A DNA stretch of 41,082 nt. Source: Clostridiales bacterium. GTDB taxonomy: Bacteria; Bacillota; Clostridia; Lachnospirales; WQUN01. Both the position numbers and the translations under genes were made by a program. Under the pieces are notes generated by a model that saw only the letters and a list, made by a program, of their open reading frames with translations, had not been told where the DNA came from and did no database searches. The stretch's first letter is position 1; every line of letters starts with the position of its first letter. This document shows, in pieces, positions 17,170-26,494 of this stretch. The stretch is from positions 1 through 41,082 of the forward strand of contig JAISZB010000238.1 in NCBI GenBank assembly GCA_031269465.1, given 5' to 3'.

Positions 17170-18540
17170 ATGGAAACAAAATCAAGAGGTTACACCACTG
17201 GCGGCGAAAGGTTATCGGCAGGCTTTTACGTGTTTGGAGCCATTTTGTCATATTACATGATTATGAGCTATCTGCAGCTGTTCATGACAGACATTGGCAT
17301 CCCGGCCATTTCAGTAGGTCTCATTTTCATTGTGGCCAAGGTGTGGGATGCTGTGAACGACCCGATTTTCGGCGTTGCGGTGGATAAGTTCAGCTTTAAA
17401 GGCGGAAAGTACAAGCCGTGGCTCAGAATCGCTTCAATCGCCATTCCCGTCACCACTATCCTTTTGTTCATCGTTCCGGCAAATATCTCCATCCAAGCAA
17501 AGATCATATGGTCCTCTGTCGCCTATGTACTGTGGGACACGGCATACACCATGTATGATGTGCCGCTGCACTCTCTGTACATGGCCATGACGGAAGATTT
17601 GAACGAACGCAACCGCCTGTTTTCCATTTCTTCTTTTTCGGTCTATTTGGGCGCTTTGGCTATTTCAATTGTTGTTCCCATGCTTTTTCCCAATATCGGT
17701 TGGAGCGCTACAGGCATTATTATTGGCGCGCTGTGCTTCGCGTTCATGCAAATGTTGAATTTCAAGTGCAAAGAGCGCTTTGTTGGCGCTTCAAAAAAAG
17801 AATCTTCCATCAAAGAGATTATCATGTCTTTGGTGCGAAACAAGTATCTGCTGATTTTTACGCTGGCAACTATTATTGGCGGCATCACTAACCTGAGCAT
17901 GTCGATGAACAGCTATTTTGCCATCCATTGCCTGGGCGGCAGGCAATGGATCACGCCCCTGGCGCTGGCCTCCGCCATTCCGGTGCTGCTGGTTGTACTG
18001 CTCGTTCCCAAAATTCTGGGGAAAATAGACAAATTCACCGCTACAATGCTCTCGCGCGGGGCTATGCTTCTGATTGACCTCACCATCTTTTTCTTGGGAT
18101 ATAAGAACACAACGCTTTTCCTCGCTATGATAGTCGTTAAAAACATGTTTGGCGCCGTATGGAACATTACATCTATCGCTTTTATTGCAGATTGCGTTGA
18201 ATACGCCCAATTCCGCACAGGCGAGCGCAACCAGGGCATCGCCTTTGCCACCAAAGCCTTCAACAACAAATTGATAGTGGCGCTCACTGGATCCATTGCC
18301 ATGTTTGGGCTGGCTGCGTTTGGTTTTACTGAAGGCGCCGGCGCGGCGCAAAGCCAGTCAACCATTGATGGAATTTGGTTTCTGTATTCGTTTTTCCCCA
18401 TCATCGGAAACACGGTTTGCCTTTGCATTTTGGCGTTGTTTTTCAAGTTGCGAGACAAAGACATTCGCATTATGGTGCGCTGCAACAATGGCGAAATTAC
18501 GAGGGAAGAGGCAGAGGCGAGCTTGGCGAGGAAATATTGA
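17170..18540 (+). CDS. GPH-family (MFS) sugar:cation symporter
   Basis: 456 residues with about 12 membrane helices. The protein belongs to the glycoside-pentoside-hexuronide symporter family, which carries oligosaccharides or glycosides with Na+ or H+ across the cytoplasmic membrane. Evidence is the conserved KVWDAVNDPIFG segment after helix 2, the KYKPWL loop, the DVPLHSLYMAMTEDLNERNR region, and FIADCVEYAQFRTGERNQGI in the second half. Start ATG 17170 is chosen over the TTG at 17164 because ACAGGAGG precedes it at proper distance. It is the first gene of a co-directional set with the beta-mannosidase and the serine hydrolase, so mannosides or manno-oligosaccharides are the likely cargo (inferred from context only). 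A full type A palindrome and a type B end lie directly upstream. Stop TGA. Confidence 0.9.
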   Translation: METKSRGYTTGGERLSAGFYVFGAILSYYMIMSYLQLFMTDIGIPAISVGLIFIVAKVWDAVNDPIFGVAVDKFSFKGGKYKPWLRIASIAIPVTTILLFIVPANISIQAKIIWSSVAYVLWDTAYTMYDVPLHSLYMAMTEDLNERNRLFSISSFSVYLGALAISIVVPMLFPNIGWSATGIIIGALCFAFMQMLNFKCKERFVGASKKESSIKEIIMSLVRNKYLLIFTLATIIGGITNLSMSMNSYFAIHCLGGRQWITPLALASAIPVLLVVLLVPKILGKIDKFTATMLSRGAMLLIDLTIFFLGYKNTTLFLAMIVVKNMFGAVWNITSIAFIADCVEYAQFRTGERNQGIAFATKAFNNKLIVALTGSIAMFGLAAFGFTEGAGAAQSQSTIDGIWFLYSFFPIIGNTVCLCILALFFKLRDKDIRIMVRCNNGEITREEAEASLARKY

Positions 18541-18604
18541 AAGCCTGAACGTCAAGCGGCGGCGAATGAGACCGGCATGACTTTGATTTGCATATGAAGC
18601 GCCC

Positions 18605-18709
18605 ATTTGAGCTTGACAGTGCAGCGAATGCGATTGAAATCGCCTTTTCGAGCCTTGAAAGTGAAGAATCAAGCTCCTAAATAGGTACATTAGGCTGCAA
18701 ATCGGCATA
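18605..18709 (+). repeat. Palindromic element between transporter and beta-mannosidase, type B right end
   Basis: The left arm TTTGAGCTTGACAGTGCAGC and the right arm GAATCAAGCTCCTAAATAGG are followed by TACATTAGGCTGCAAATCGG then CATA. It ends exactly 20 nt before ATG 18729. Confidence 0.65.
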
Positions 18710-18728
18710 TCAAGGATTGGAGATAGCG

Positions 18729-21230
18729 ATGAAACAGATTGATTTAAACGGCATGTGGGAAATGCGCTCAGCGCGAGGCGGCGAAAAGCTGAGCGCCCAA
18801 ATTCCGGGGAGCGCTGCCTCTACGCTGTTAGCGCATGGCCAAATGCCGGATCCATACCTGCTTGACAACGAAGAAAAAGTACAGCCTCTGTTTGATGAAG
18901 ACTACATTTTTTCCCGGGACTTTGAAGTGAGAGAAGTCGATTTGCAACGCGAGCAGCTGATGCTGCATTGTGACGGGCTGGACACCTTGGCTGAAATATC
19001 CATAAACGGCATTCTCCTTGGAAAAGCCAATAACATGCACCGCACTTGGATTTTCGACGCGAAGCCGCTGCTCCATGCAGGCGGAAATACTATCTCAATC
19101 CTCTTTTCTTCTCCGACGCGGCATGTTAAAAATCATGCCGCACCCGTCGGGAAGGGCTTCTCCGTTTTGCGCAAAGCCGCGTGCATGTACGGATGGGACT
19201 GGGGCCTTTCCTTGCCGGATTGCGGCATATGGCGGGATATTTACCTGGAGGCCTTTGACTCGGCGAAAATAAAGCATGTAGCAGTGCGTCAGAAGCACTC
19301 TGAGAACCGCGTGGAGGTTTCGATCGCTCCTCAAATCGAGATATGGGGTGATAAAGTAGAAATATCGGTGGCGCTGCGTTCTCCGACAGGCGAGGCGCTG
19401 CTGGAGCAAACAGCTCCTGCAGCAGTTGGCGTCAGCTTTTTGGCGCGGGTGACGACGCCTGAACTTTGGTGGCCGTCAGGGTATGGCCGGCAGCCGCTAT
19501 ATGCAGTGCGGGTCCAATTGCTTCAAAGCGGCCGGGTTCTCGATGAAAAAAGCTTTTCTGTAGGTTTGCGGATCATAACGCTGAACCGCGACGTCATTGG
19601 GGAAGAGTCCAAGTATCAGTTCATCGTCAATGGCGTTCCAATATTTTTCCGCGGGGAAAACATGATTATCGAGGATTCCATTCTCAGCCGCACAACGCCC
19701 GAGCGCTGGAAAAAGCTGATGCAAAACTGCGTGGCGTCCAATGTAAACGGTTTGCGGGTGTGGGGCGGCGCGTATTATCCGCCTGATATCTTTTATGATC
19801 TGTGCGATCGTCACGGGATTCTTGTGTATCAGGATTTTATGTTTGCCTGCTCATTTTACGCTATAGACGAAGCTTTTATAGCCAATGTGAAATGCGAGCT
19901 GGAAGACAACCTGAAGCGCATCGCGCATCATGCCTGCATCGCTTTGTATTGCGGAAATAACGAAATAGACTGCTTATATACTGTAGCCTGCTCCGACGAC
20001 GAAGAGACGGCTGCTTTGCGCGATTTCTTCGGCTCAAAAAAAGCAAGCCCTGAAGCGGAAGAGTTTTTGCAACGAATTTATGCGCCGTTGTTCCTGCAGC
20101 TGATTCCCAATATGTGCAAATGCTACGCGCCCGAAACCAGCTACGTCCACTCATCCCCTTCCGTACGCAAACCCGGCGGGGCATACGCGCTTGCAGACTA
20201 TCTGCGTAACGGGGACATGCACTATTACCTGCAGTACAACGGCAACGCGCCCTATCAAAAAATGCGCGGAATGCATTGCAGGTTCATAACCGAAATGGGG
20301 TTTCAAAGCTACCCGTCTGTTAAAACCATCCGCGCGTTTGCAGGCGATCAAGAACTCTCTCCGAATTCCGGCATTCTGCGGCGCCACCAGAAATGCAGGG
20401 GCGGCAACGAAACGATTGAAGCTTATATGCGGCGGGACTATATTGTTCCATCCCGATTTGAAGACTACGTGTATCTTTCTCAGCTGCAGGCAGGCGAAAT
20501 CATGAAATATTCCGTAGAGCATTTTAGACGCGACAGCGAATATTGCAGCGGAGTCATCACCTGGCAGCTAAACGACTGCTGGCCGGTGGTCAGTTGGAGC
20601 GGCATTGATTATTACGGCCGCTGGAAAGCGCTGCAATACTATGCCAAGCGCTATTTTGCTCCGGTATTGGTTTCGGCGCTGGAGGAAGGCCTTGCTGCGA
20701 GCCTGTGGGTAAGCAACCACAGTTCGGCTCCTTTTTCCGGAATGCTTTGCTGGCAGCTGCGCGACAGCCACGGAAGCGTTATCCAGCAAGGGGAGGCGCA
20801 GGTGGATGCCTTGCCGGGAAGCAGCTCTGTCTATGCTAAAACCAACTTTGAGAGCATCATAGCCTCCGGCGAAGAAGGCAAGCGCTATCTGGAATACCGC
20901 TTATTGCAGGATGGCCAAAATATAGGCTGCGGAACCGCGCTCTTTGTACGGGCGAACGAGTTCGCGTTTGAAATGCCGGAGATTTTCCTGGACGTGATGG
21001 AAGATGAAAAGAACTACCGAATTAATGTACGCAGCAGCTGTTTTGCCAAAGGCATCATGTTGGATACCGACCAGGGCGACTGCGTTTTCTCGGCCAACTG
21101 GTTTGATTTGTCGCCTGGGGATGAAAAGCAAGTGATTGTCCGCAAGGAAGACGCGCAAGGAATCGCAAGCTTGAAAATGCTGCAAGACGCTCTTTTCGCA
21201 ATCAGCTTGAACCATGTTATGCTAAACTGA
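18729..21230 (+). CDS. Glycoside hydrolase family 2 beta-mannosidase
   Basis: 833 residues with no signal peptide, so cytoplasmic. It hydrolyses terminal beta-D-mannose from manno-oligosaccharides or glycosides. The N-terminus (MKQIDLNGMWEMRSARGG, IPGSAASTLL, DPYLLDNEEKVQPLFDEDY) is characteristic of GH2 beta-mannosidases, followed by an immunoglobulin-like domain (ELWWPSGYGRQPLYAVRVQL) and the catalytic barrel (FFRGENMIIEDSILSRTTPE, NGLRVWGGAYYPPDIFYDLC). Acid/base is E412 in YCGNNEID; nucleophile is E522 in ITEMGFQSYPS. Both are present, so it should be active. Start ATG 18729 rather than TTG 18717, because TTGGAG lies at the right distance. It follows the transporter by about 190 nt, which are occupied mostly by a palindromic element. 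Stop TGA. Confidence 0.92.
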   Translation: MKQIDLNGMWEMRSARGGEKLSAQIPGSAASTLLAHGQMPDPYLLDNEEKVQPLFDEDYIFSRDFEVREVDLQREQLMLHCDGLDTLAEISINGILLGKANNMHRTWIFDAKPLLHAGGNTISILFSSPTRHVKNHAAPVGKGFSVLRKAACMYGWDWGLSLPDCGIWRDIYLEAFDSAKIKHVAVRQKHSENRVEVSIAPQIEIWGDKVEISVALRSPTGEALLEQTAPAAVGVSFLARVTTPELWWPSGYGRQPLYAVRVQLLQSGRVLDEKSFSVGLRIITLNRDVIGEESKYQFIVNGVPIFFRGENMIIEDSILSRTTPERWKKLMQNCVASNVNGLRVWGGAYYPPDIFYDLCDRHGILVYQDFMFACSFYAIDEAFIANVKCELEDNLKRIAHHACIALYCGNNEIDCLYTVACSDDEETAALRDFFGSKKASPEAEEFLQRIYAPLFLQLIPNMCKCYAPETSYVHSSPSVRKPGGAYALADYLRNGDMHYYLQYNGNAPYQKMRGMHCRFITEMGFQSYPSVKTIRAFAGDQELSPNSGILRRHQKCRGGNETIEAYMRRDYIVPSRFEDYVYLSQLQAGEIMKYSVEHFRRDSEYCSGVITWQLNDCWPVVSWSGIDYYGRWKALQYYAKRYFAPVLVSALEEGLAASLWVSNHSSAPFSGMLCWQLRDSHGSVIQQGEAQVDALPGSSSVYAKTNFESIIASGEEGKRYLEYRLLQDGQNIGCGTALFVRANEFAFEMPEIFLDVMEDEKNYRINVRSSCFAKGIMLDTDQGDCVFSANWFDLSPGDEKQVIVRKEDAQGIASLKMLQDALFAISLNHVMLN

Positions 21231-21235
21231 TGCGT

Positions 21236-21309
21236 TTAAGCTCCGATTTTGGAGATTAACTGTACGTGTGAATAGCTCCAAGATCGCTGCATTTGGCTGC
21301 ATCGGCATT
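21236..21309 (+). repeat. Degenerate palindromic element between beta-mannosidase and serine hydrolase, type B right end
   Basis: AGCTCCGATTTTGGAGATTA then ACTGTAC (left) and GAATAGCTCCAAGATCGCTG then CATTTGGCTGCATCGGCATT (right). It ends 19 nt before ATG 21328. Confidence 0.5.
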
Positions 21310-21327
21310 CTGAGTAGGAGGTATCGC

Positions 21328-22743
21328 ATGTATCTATCACAAGGATTCCGCCCTTTTCTCCGAACAACGCCGGAAGAGCAGAATACCCCTTCCGCGGCCG
21401 TTCAAGAGTTCAGCAACTCACTTCTGCGCGTGGCGGGGCATATTCGAGGCTTTTGCCTTGTACAAAACGGCAAGGTCATAGCGGAAGAATATCGCAAGCC
21501 TTATGAAAGCGGCGACAGGGTCTGGGTTTACTCCGTCAGCAAAAGCTTTGCATCCACTGCTGTCGGCATAGCAATAGATGAAGGTCTCCTGGCCCTTGAT
21601 GACTCGGTTCTATCCTTTTTTCCTGAATCCGCGCCGCTCACGCCGCCTAAAAACTTGCGCGCGATGCGGGTGCGAGATTTGCTTTGCATGAGCACCGGCC
21701 ATGCGGAGGACACCACCCTTCCCATACTGATGTCTCCCGATGGTGATTGGATCAAAATGTTTTTGTCCTTGCCTGTGGAATATGAACCCAACACTCACTT
21801 TTTGTATAATACCGGCGCCTCGTTCATGCTTTCTGCAATTCTGCAGAAAGCGGCCGGCGAAAAACTGCTGGACTATCTCGCTCCTCGGCTGTTTGCGCCA
21901 CTGGGCTTTGATGATGTTGAATGGGACGAAAACCCTCAAGGAATCAACACGGGGGGATGGGGAATTTCATTGCGGCTGGAAGATTTGGCAAAGCTTGGCC
22001 AGCTTTACCTGGACAAAGGCTTGTATAATGGGCGGCGCATTTTGTCGCAGCAATGGGTGGAAACCGCCACCAGCTTTCAATCAGACAATTCAAAAACCGA
22101 TAATCAGGCGCCGGATTGGATAAGCGGATACGGCTTCCAGTTTTGGCTGTGCCAGCACGGCGCTTTCCGGGCGGATGGCGCCGGCGGGCAATTTTGCATC
22201 GTAATGCCCCGGCAAAATGCCGTGCTGGCGATCATGAGCGAAACCATGCAGATGCAGGCAATATTGGATGCGGTATGGGGCGAGTTGCTGCCAAGGCTTG
22301 GCAACATGGCCTTGCCCGCAGAAAATGATATTTCAGGCCGCACCTATTATATGGATGATAATGAGCTTGGTATACATCAGATACATTTCTCTTTTGGCAA
22401 AGAGATGATAAAACTCTCGTTTTCCGGCGCAAACTCTTGTTGCCTGGAGGCTGGGCGGGGATGCTGGTTAGCCAGCGAAACCGCCATGCCTTTAGGGTTT
22501 AGGGCCATAATCCCCATGTTTTCGCAGGCAAGTCAGCCCAAGCGCATTTCGGCCTGGTCTTGCTGGCTTGATCCTAATACCCTTGAAATCAACTGGGTAT
22601 ACCTCGACACCCCTCATCGGGATAAGCTGATATGCACTTTTACAGGTGGCAGGATAGAGATTTTTTGCCCTCCCAGCGGCGCGGCTTTATTCAAAAAGCA
22701 GGGCGGCATGCGCCTTGGCGGCGCAGTCAAAGTTTCGACTTAA
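21328..22743 (+). CDS. Serine hydrolase, beta-lactamase (class C)-like fold
   Basis: 471 residues with no signal peptide, so probably cytoplasmic. The serine-active S-x-x-K motif is SVSK (S69, K72), the second motif is YNTG, and DGAGGQFCIV corresponds to the third (HxG-like) motif. The order and spacing fit the class C beta-lactamase/esterase-like family. After about residue 350 a C-terminal beta-rich domain follows. These proteins are usually esterases or peptidases rather than drug-resistance enzymes. In this context a role in removing acyl groups from imported sugars is possible but only inferred. Start ATG 21328 is chosen over the GTG at 21268 because AGGAGG lies 6 nt upstream. Third and last gene of the sugar cluster; stop TAA. 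Confidence 0.88.
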   Translation: MYLSQGFRPFLRTTPEEQNTPSAAVQEFSNSLLRVAGHIRGFCLVQNGKVIAEEYRKPYESGDRVWVYSVSKSFASTAVGIAIDEGLLALDDSVLSFFPESAPLTPPKNLRAMRVRDLLCMSTGHAEDTTLPILMSPDGDWIKMFLSLPVEYEPNTHFLYNTGASFMLSAILQKAAGEKLLDYLAPRLFAPLGFDDVEWDENPQGINTGGWGISLRLEDLAKLGQLYLDKGLYNGRRILSQQWVETATSFQSDNSKTDNQAPDWISGYGFQFWLCQHGAFRADGAGGQFCIVMPRQNAVLAIMSETMQMQAILDAVWGELLPRLGNMALPAENDISGRTYYMDDNELGIHQIHFSFGKEMIKLSFSGANSCCLEAGRGCWLASETAMPLGFRAIIPMFSQASQPKRISAWSCWLDPNTLEINWVYLDTPHRDKLICTFTGGRIEIFCPPSGAALFKKQGGMRLGGAVKVST

Positions 22744-22795
22744 AGGATGACGGATGATTCGCGAGAACGCCCCCTAATGCGGAACTGTCGCGTTT

Positions 22796-22885
22796 TATAC
22801 AGATTTTCATAGGTAACCGCCTTTTTTGAGCTTAATTATACAGCGAGTGCGAAAAGCCAATCTCAGCATTTCGCACCGCTCATTA
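22796..22885 (+). repeat. Type A palindromic element, right end lost
   Basis: Left TATACAGATTTTCATAGGTA then ACCGCCTTTTTTGAGCTTAA then TTATACAGCGAGTGCG; the centre GCATTTCGCACCGCTCA is present; the outer right arm is absent after about 22885. Confidence 0.65.
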
Positions 22886-23290
22886 GGACTCGTAAATAAA
22901 TAAAGTACAAGGGTAAAACAATGCGACAGATTAATACAACAATCGATCATCCATAGCCTTGACAACCTTAAATTTGTTAATCTCTCACTAATGAAAAGAG
23001 AAAACATATAAACATAATAAAATTCATGTACAAGTTAAAGTACGAATTACTCTTTTCAATTAGCTAAATTGGCTATTACAACCGGCGGTTTCTTGAAAGG
23101 CTTCTACACACGGGCATCATCCCAAACTAAAATATCGACGAATCATTTTTGGGCGTCATAGTGATATTGCTGGCGCGTAAACTCTTTTTTCATATGAATT
23201 CCGGCACATTTCGGCTGACGCAAAAGTGGCGCCATTGCATAATCATCTCATCCAAAATGACGATGGCCATTAAACCGCGCTTTTGCGCGA
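22886..23290. other. Intergenic, nothing recognised
   Basis: AT-rich to 23.1 kb, then the GC-rich flank of the transposase relic. No start signals or family-like frames. I could not find inverted ends of the ISAzo13 copy here. Confidence 0.4.
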
Positions 23291-23305
23291 CACGGGGGAG
23301 CCGGC

Positions 23306-24443
23306 ATGAAAAAGGCGAATGCCGCTGATGACGCCAAGGCGGCGTTGAAGAGCCAATGGAATGCCGCATCTGAATGCCTCGACGAAAAGAGCAGGCGCGT
23401 CTTGGCGGCGTCCACGGCCGAAGCCCTTGGCTGCGGCGGGAACCAGATAGTCCATGAAACAGCCGGCTTGAGCGTGAAGGCCATATCGCCCTGAAATCGA
23501 AGGCGAAGTATTGGAGCTTGCCGACACGGACATGGCCACGCAAGGGGATCCCATGAGTCCGCTCCAATGGACGTCCAAAAGCCTGGAGAACATACGGGCG
23601 GCGCTGGAGAAAGCAGGATTCAGCGCGTCAGCTCCCGTGATCTCCGCGATCCTGAAGAGGAGCGACTGCAGCATGCAGGCGAACTGCAAGCGCTTTGAGG
23701 GCAGCACGGCAGCCGAAAGGGACAGCCAGTTCAAATACATCAGCGCATACGCAAAATCGGCGCTTGAAAGGCATGAGCCCCTGATATCGGTTGACGGGAA
23801 AAAGAAGGAAAATGCCGGCCTGTTCAAAAACGGCGGCAAGGAATGCAGCAAGGCCGGATGCCCAATTCAAGCGAACGCCTATGACTTCATGGACAAAAAG
23901 CCGGGCAAGGCCGCGCCTTGCGGGATTTATGAGGCGGACGGCGGGGAAGGGGCCCTTGCGGACTGCGGCGCCGACCATGACGCGGCAGAGTTCGCGGTGT
24001 ACAGCATCGAACAGTGGCGGCTGAAAATGGGCGTCCAAAAATATCCGCGCGCGCACGAGCTGATCATAGCCTGCGGCGGCGGCGGCAACGGTTCGCGGGT
24101 CCGCCTGTTCAAACACTGCCTGCAGGCGTTCAGCAACAAAATCGAGTTCAAGATAACCGTCCTGCATTTTCCTCCAGGGACATCGAAGCGGAACGCCATG
24201 GAGCACAGGCTGTTTTCCGCGATTTCCATGAATTGGCGCGGTCGTCCGCTGACATCCCTTGAAGTTATAGCCAGCCTGATCGCCAACGCCGCAAGCAAAA
24301 GCGGACTGGCTGCCGCTGCAATGCTTGACACGAACGCGTATGAGACAAAAATCAAGATCAGCGGCAAGGATTTCGAAAAAATCAACCTCACGCGACACGC
24401 GGTCAATCCCAATTTGAACTATACGATTTCACCAAGCAATTGA
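23306..24443 (+). pseudogene. ISAzo13-family transposase, frameshifted, internally deleted and catalytically altered
   Basis: The N-terminal piece (23306-23494) reads SECLDEKSRRVLAASTAEAL then GCGGNQIVHETAGLS. The main piece (frame of 23511-24443) contains GDPMSPLQWTSKSLENI, SMQANCKRFEGSTAAERDSQ, FKYISAYAKSALERHEPLIS, VDGKKKENAGLFKNGGKE, TVLHFPPGTSKRNAMEHRLF and SAISMNWRGRPLTSLEVIAS. This order is diagnostic for ISAzo13-type DDE transposases. The two pieces differ in frame, and about 25-30 family residues between them are missing. The family motif ADGGGSNG reads ACGGGGNG here, replacing a presumed catalytic Asp with Cys; the first Asp (SVDGKKKE) and the Glu (EHRLF) are kept. The copy is therefore dead twice over. 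GC content exceeds that of the neighbours, suggesting recent transfer. Confidence 0.88.
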
Positions 24444-24466
24444 CGGCCAGCCAATTTGGCCGTCAA
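24440..24466 (+). repeat. Perfect hairpin at the transposase stop codon
   Basis: TTGACGGCCA (24440-24449) pairs with TGGCCGTCAA (24457-24466); the stop TGA of the transposase lies in the left arm. It could be a terminator or part of the element end; no strong T-run follows. Confidence 0.5.
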
Positions 24467-24681
24467 TTCCATTTGTGCATATTTATTGATGCAAAACGCC
24501 AGTCCTATGCACATTATCTTTAGTTTGACTGTGCAACAATTTTCAATGCTCTTTTAATCGACAAAATACCTTGCGCGAATGCTGCGCAATATACTGTTAT
24601 AGTCGTGCATGCCGTCGAAAACGCCGCTATTGCCGTCGAATTCTTTTAGTCTTAACCTTTAATATTTTATGAGCCCTTAGA
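24467..24681. other. Intergenic, nothing recognised
   Basis: AT-rich spacer between the transposase relic and the repeat end upstream of the EamA gene. Confidence 0.4.
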
Positions 24682-24720
24682 TACTCAACTAAAAAAGGAC
24701 ACTTGATGAAAATAGGTATA
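24682..24720 (+). repeat. Solitary type A right end upstream of the EamA gene
   Basis: ACTCAACTAAAAAAGGACAC then TTGATGAAAATAGGTATA. The following bases make TATAAT at 24719-24724. The element ATG opens only a five-codon frame. It ends 65 nt before the EamA start. Confidence 0.6.
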
Positions 24721-24784
24721 TAATGAATTGCAGGCCTCAAAATCTGAACTGTCAAATGCAAAAGAGTATGTCATTGAGGTGAAA

Positions 24785-25681
24785 ATGAAAAGAATATTTA
24801 TCCATATCATTCTTACAGCAGCGCTGTTTACAACGCTGGAGCCTGTGAGCAAGCTTATATCGGAGGATGCGCCGCCAGCGCTCATAACGGCAACCCGCTT
24901 TTTGCTGGGCGGGATAGTATTATTGCTTCCGGCGATTTATATAATGAAAAGAGAGAAGCTGAAAATTACCGCCAAAATAATGGTGAAGACCGCAGCCTTG
25001 GGCGTATTGCTAGTGTGCGGCGCCATGGTTTTATTGCAGGAGGCGGTTCGTCTGTCCGCTTCGCCCGCAGTGGTCGCAATTGCGTTTTCAGCCAATTCGG
25101 TCTTTAGCATTGTACTTGCGCGGCCGATCCTGAAAGAAAAAATCGGCAAATGGCATGTTTCCGCATTTGCGCTGTGCATGTGCGGGATTTTTGCCTGCGC
25201 AGATTTGGCAGGAGGCACATCAGCCGCTCCGGTTTTGCTGGCTGGGCTGTCCGCAGTGGTTTTTAGCCTGTACTCAGTGCTTTGCAAAAAAGCAATGTCA
25301 GATATTCCGGGTACTGCGGTTACATGCTTTTCGTTTTTGTTCGGAGGCGCTGCATTAATGCTGGCGCAAACGGCGGCGGGGGTTGACATTGGAGAATTTA
25401 TAGACGCAAGGACGCTGCCGCCTCTTTTGTATTTGGGCATTGCCGTTACCGGCATAGGGTTTTGGGGCTATTTCAAAGTTCTCAGCCTCTCCACCGCATT
25501 CCATGCTTCACTGGTCTTTTTCATCAAGCCAATTCTAACTCCGTTTGCCGTTTGGATAATTAACGGTTTGCAACCTGAAGCGAATGTTTTTATTGCGCTG
25601 GCGATGGTACTGGCCGGATCCATTATTGCAGTGAAGCAACCTGCGGGCAATGGCGCAGGCGCAAAGGCGGATGCGTCATAA
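24785..25681 (+). CDS. EamA-family (DMT superfamily) transporter
   Basis: 298 residues with about ten hydrophobic segments arranged as two related five-helix halves, as in EamA/RhaT-like drug/metabolite transporters of the cytoplasmic membrane. Typical features are PVSKLISEDAPPALITATRF then LLGGIVLLLP near the N-terminus; ALGVLLVCGAMVLLQEAVRL then SASPAVVAIAFSANSVFSIV in the first half; and FHASLVFFIKPILTPFAVWI then INGLQPEANVFIALAMVLAG at the end. The substrate is unknown (family members export amino acids or other small metabolites). Start ATG 24785, with GAGGTG a few bases upstream, is preferred over the earlier in-frame start at 24728. It is a lone gene with a type A repeat end upstream and a B/A hybrid repeat just downstream. 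Stop TAA. Confidence 0.88.
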   Translation: MKRIFIHIILTAALFTTLEPVSKLISEDAPPALITATRFLLGGIVLLLPAIYIMKREKLKITAKIMVKTAALGVLLVCGAMVLLQEAVRLSASPAVVAIAFSANSVFSIVLARPILKEKIGKWHVSAFALCMCGIFACADLAGGTSAAPVLLAGLSAVVFSLYSVLCKKAMSDIPGTAVTCFSFLFGGAALMLAQTAAGVDIGEFIDARTLPPLLYLGIAVTGIGFWGYFKVLSLSTAFHASLVFFIKPILTPFAVWIINGLQPEANVFIALAMVLAGSIIAVKQPAGNGAGAKADAS

Positions 25682-25716
25682 GGGCATGAATTTGCCTACT
25701 AGTGAACGTTGATAAA

Positions 25717-25848
25717 CATACTGATTTACAGTCAACTGTACATATTTAGGATCTTGACTATCCACTTTCAATGTGCAAAATGTCGATATCAATCGCATTT
25801 ACTGTATAATTTAAACTCTAAGCAGGCAGTTTATTATGTAAATCTAAA
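25717..25848 (-). repeat. Hybrid palindromic element: type B left end, type A-like right end
   Basis: Left CATACTGATTTACAGTCAAC then TGTACATATTTAGGATCTTG then ACTATCC; centre pair AATGTCGAT/ATCAATCGCATT (imperfect); right GTATAATTTAAACTCTAAGC then AGGCAGTTTATTATGTAAAT. Strongly diverged. Confidence 0.5.
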
Positions 25849-25849
25849 A

Positions 25850-26302
25850 TAACTAATAAAGTCATTTTATCAGTTTTTCAAGCTTCATAAAAAAATGATT
25901 TATATTGTTGAGCTTCAACGGCGCATCAAAGATATTACACCGGCTCCCGCTTGCAGGCTCGAAGCGCAGAGGCGGCAACCCAGGCCTATTCAACCAGTAG
26001 TCAGGAACCTGCCTCCCAGGGGCTCAATAGGCAATTAGAAGGTTCGCGCCGTGCCCAGGGAAAGCCTTTAAATGGGTGCATGGATTGCGTTTTTCGCTTT
26101 TTGGAGAGTCCGGGCGCGATTTCCGGCGCGTTGGAAGCTATGGATTTCAATGCTTGAAGCCAGGCCGAACCCCCTTTCGGGCTTCCTTGGACTTGCTGGC
26201 GCCCAGATGCCAGCGCAGACCGCTCTCGGCCCTCCATGCCGAAATATGCGGTAGAGCCGTCGAATATCGGGCGGGAAATCGAGCTTGGAGCCAGTGGAGA
26301 AA
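25850..26302. other. Intergenic GC-rich stretch, nothing recognised
   Basis: Several overlapping short frames without start signals; no structured RNA or gene family recognised. Confidence 0.4.
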
Positions 26303-26461
26303 ACGGTGGTTGACCGCTATGTCCGACTGGCGTACAGGGAATACCTCGCTGACTGCCAGCTGAACTATGGCCTTGATCCGGCTAAAATACCGATTCTGCG
26401 AGATCTCTACGGCCTATTGCGTAAAAACACCTCGAGGAATCATCGCTTGGGATTTGGATAA
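26303..26461 (+). pseudogene. C-terminal gene fragment of unknown origin
   Basis: A 52-codon open stretch without a start codon, TVVDRYVRLAYREYLADCQL then NYGLDPAKIPILRDLYGLLR, ending in TAA. The pattern YREYLxDCxxxYGLD...PxLRDLYG faintly recalls C-terminal blocks of proteins from phages and conjugative elements that contain DYLxMCxxLGYDL...PRDL, but the match is weak. Probably more debris of the integrative element. Confidence 0.25.
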
Positions 26462-26494
26462 AGATCCTGTAATCACCATTTTTACGAAATAAAA

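Noticed and set aside
22807..23007. Minus-strand 66-codon ORF
   Set aside because: Overlaps a palindromic element, has no ribosome binding site and no family resemblance.
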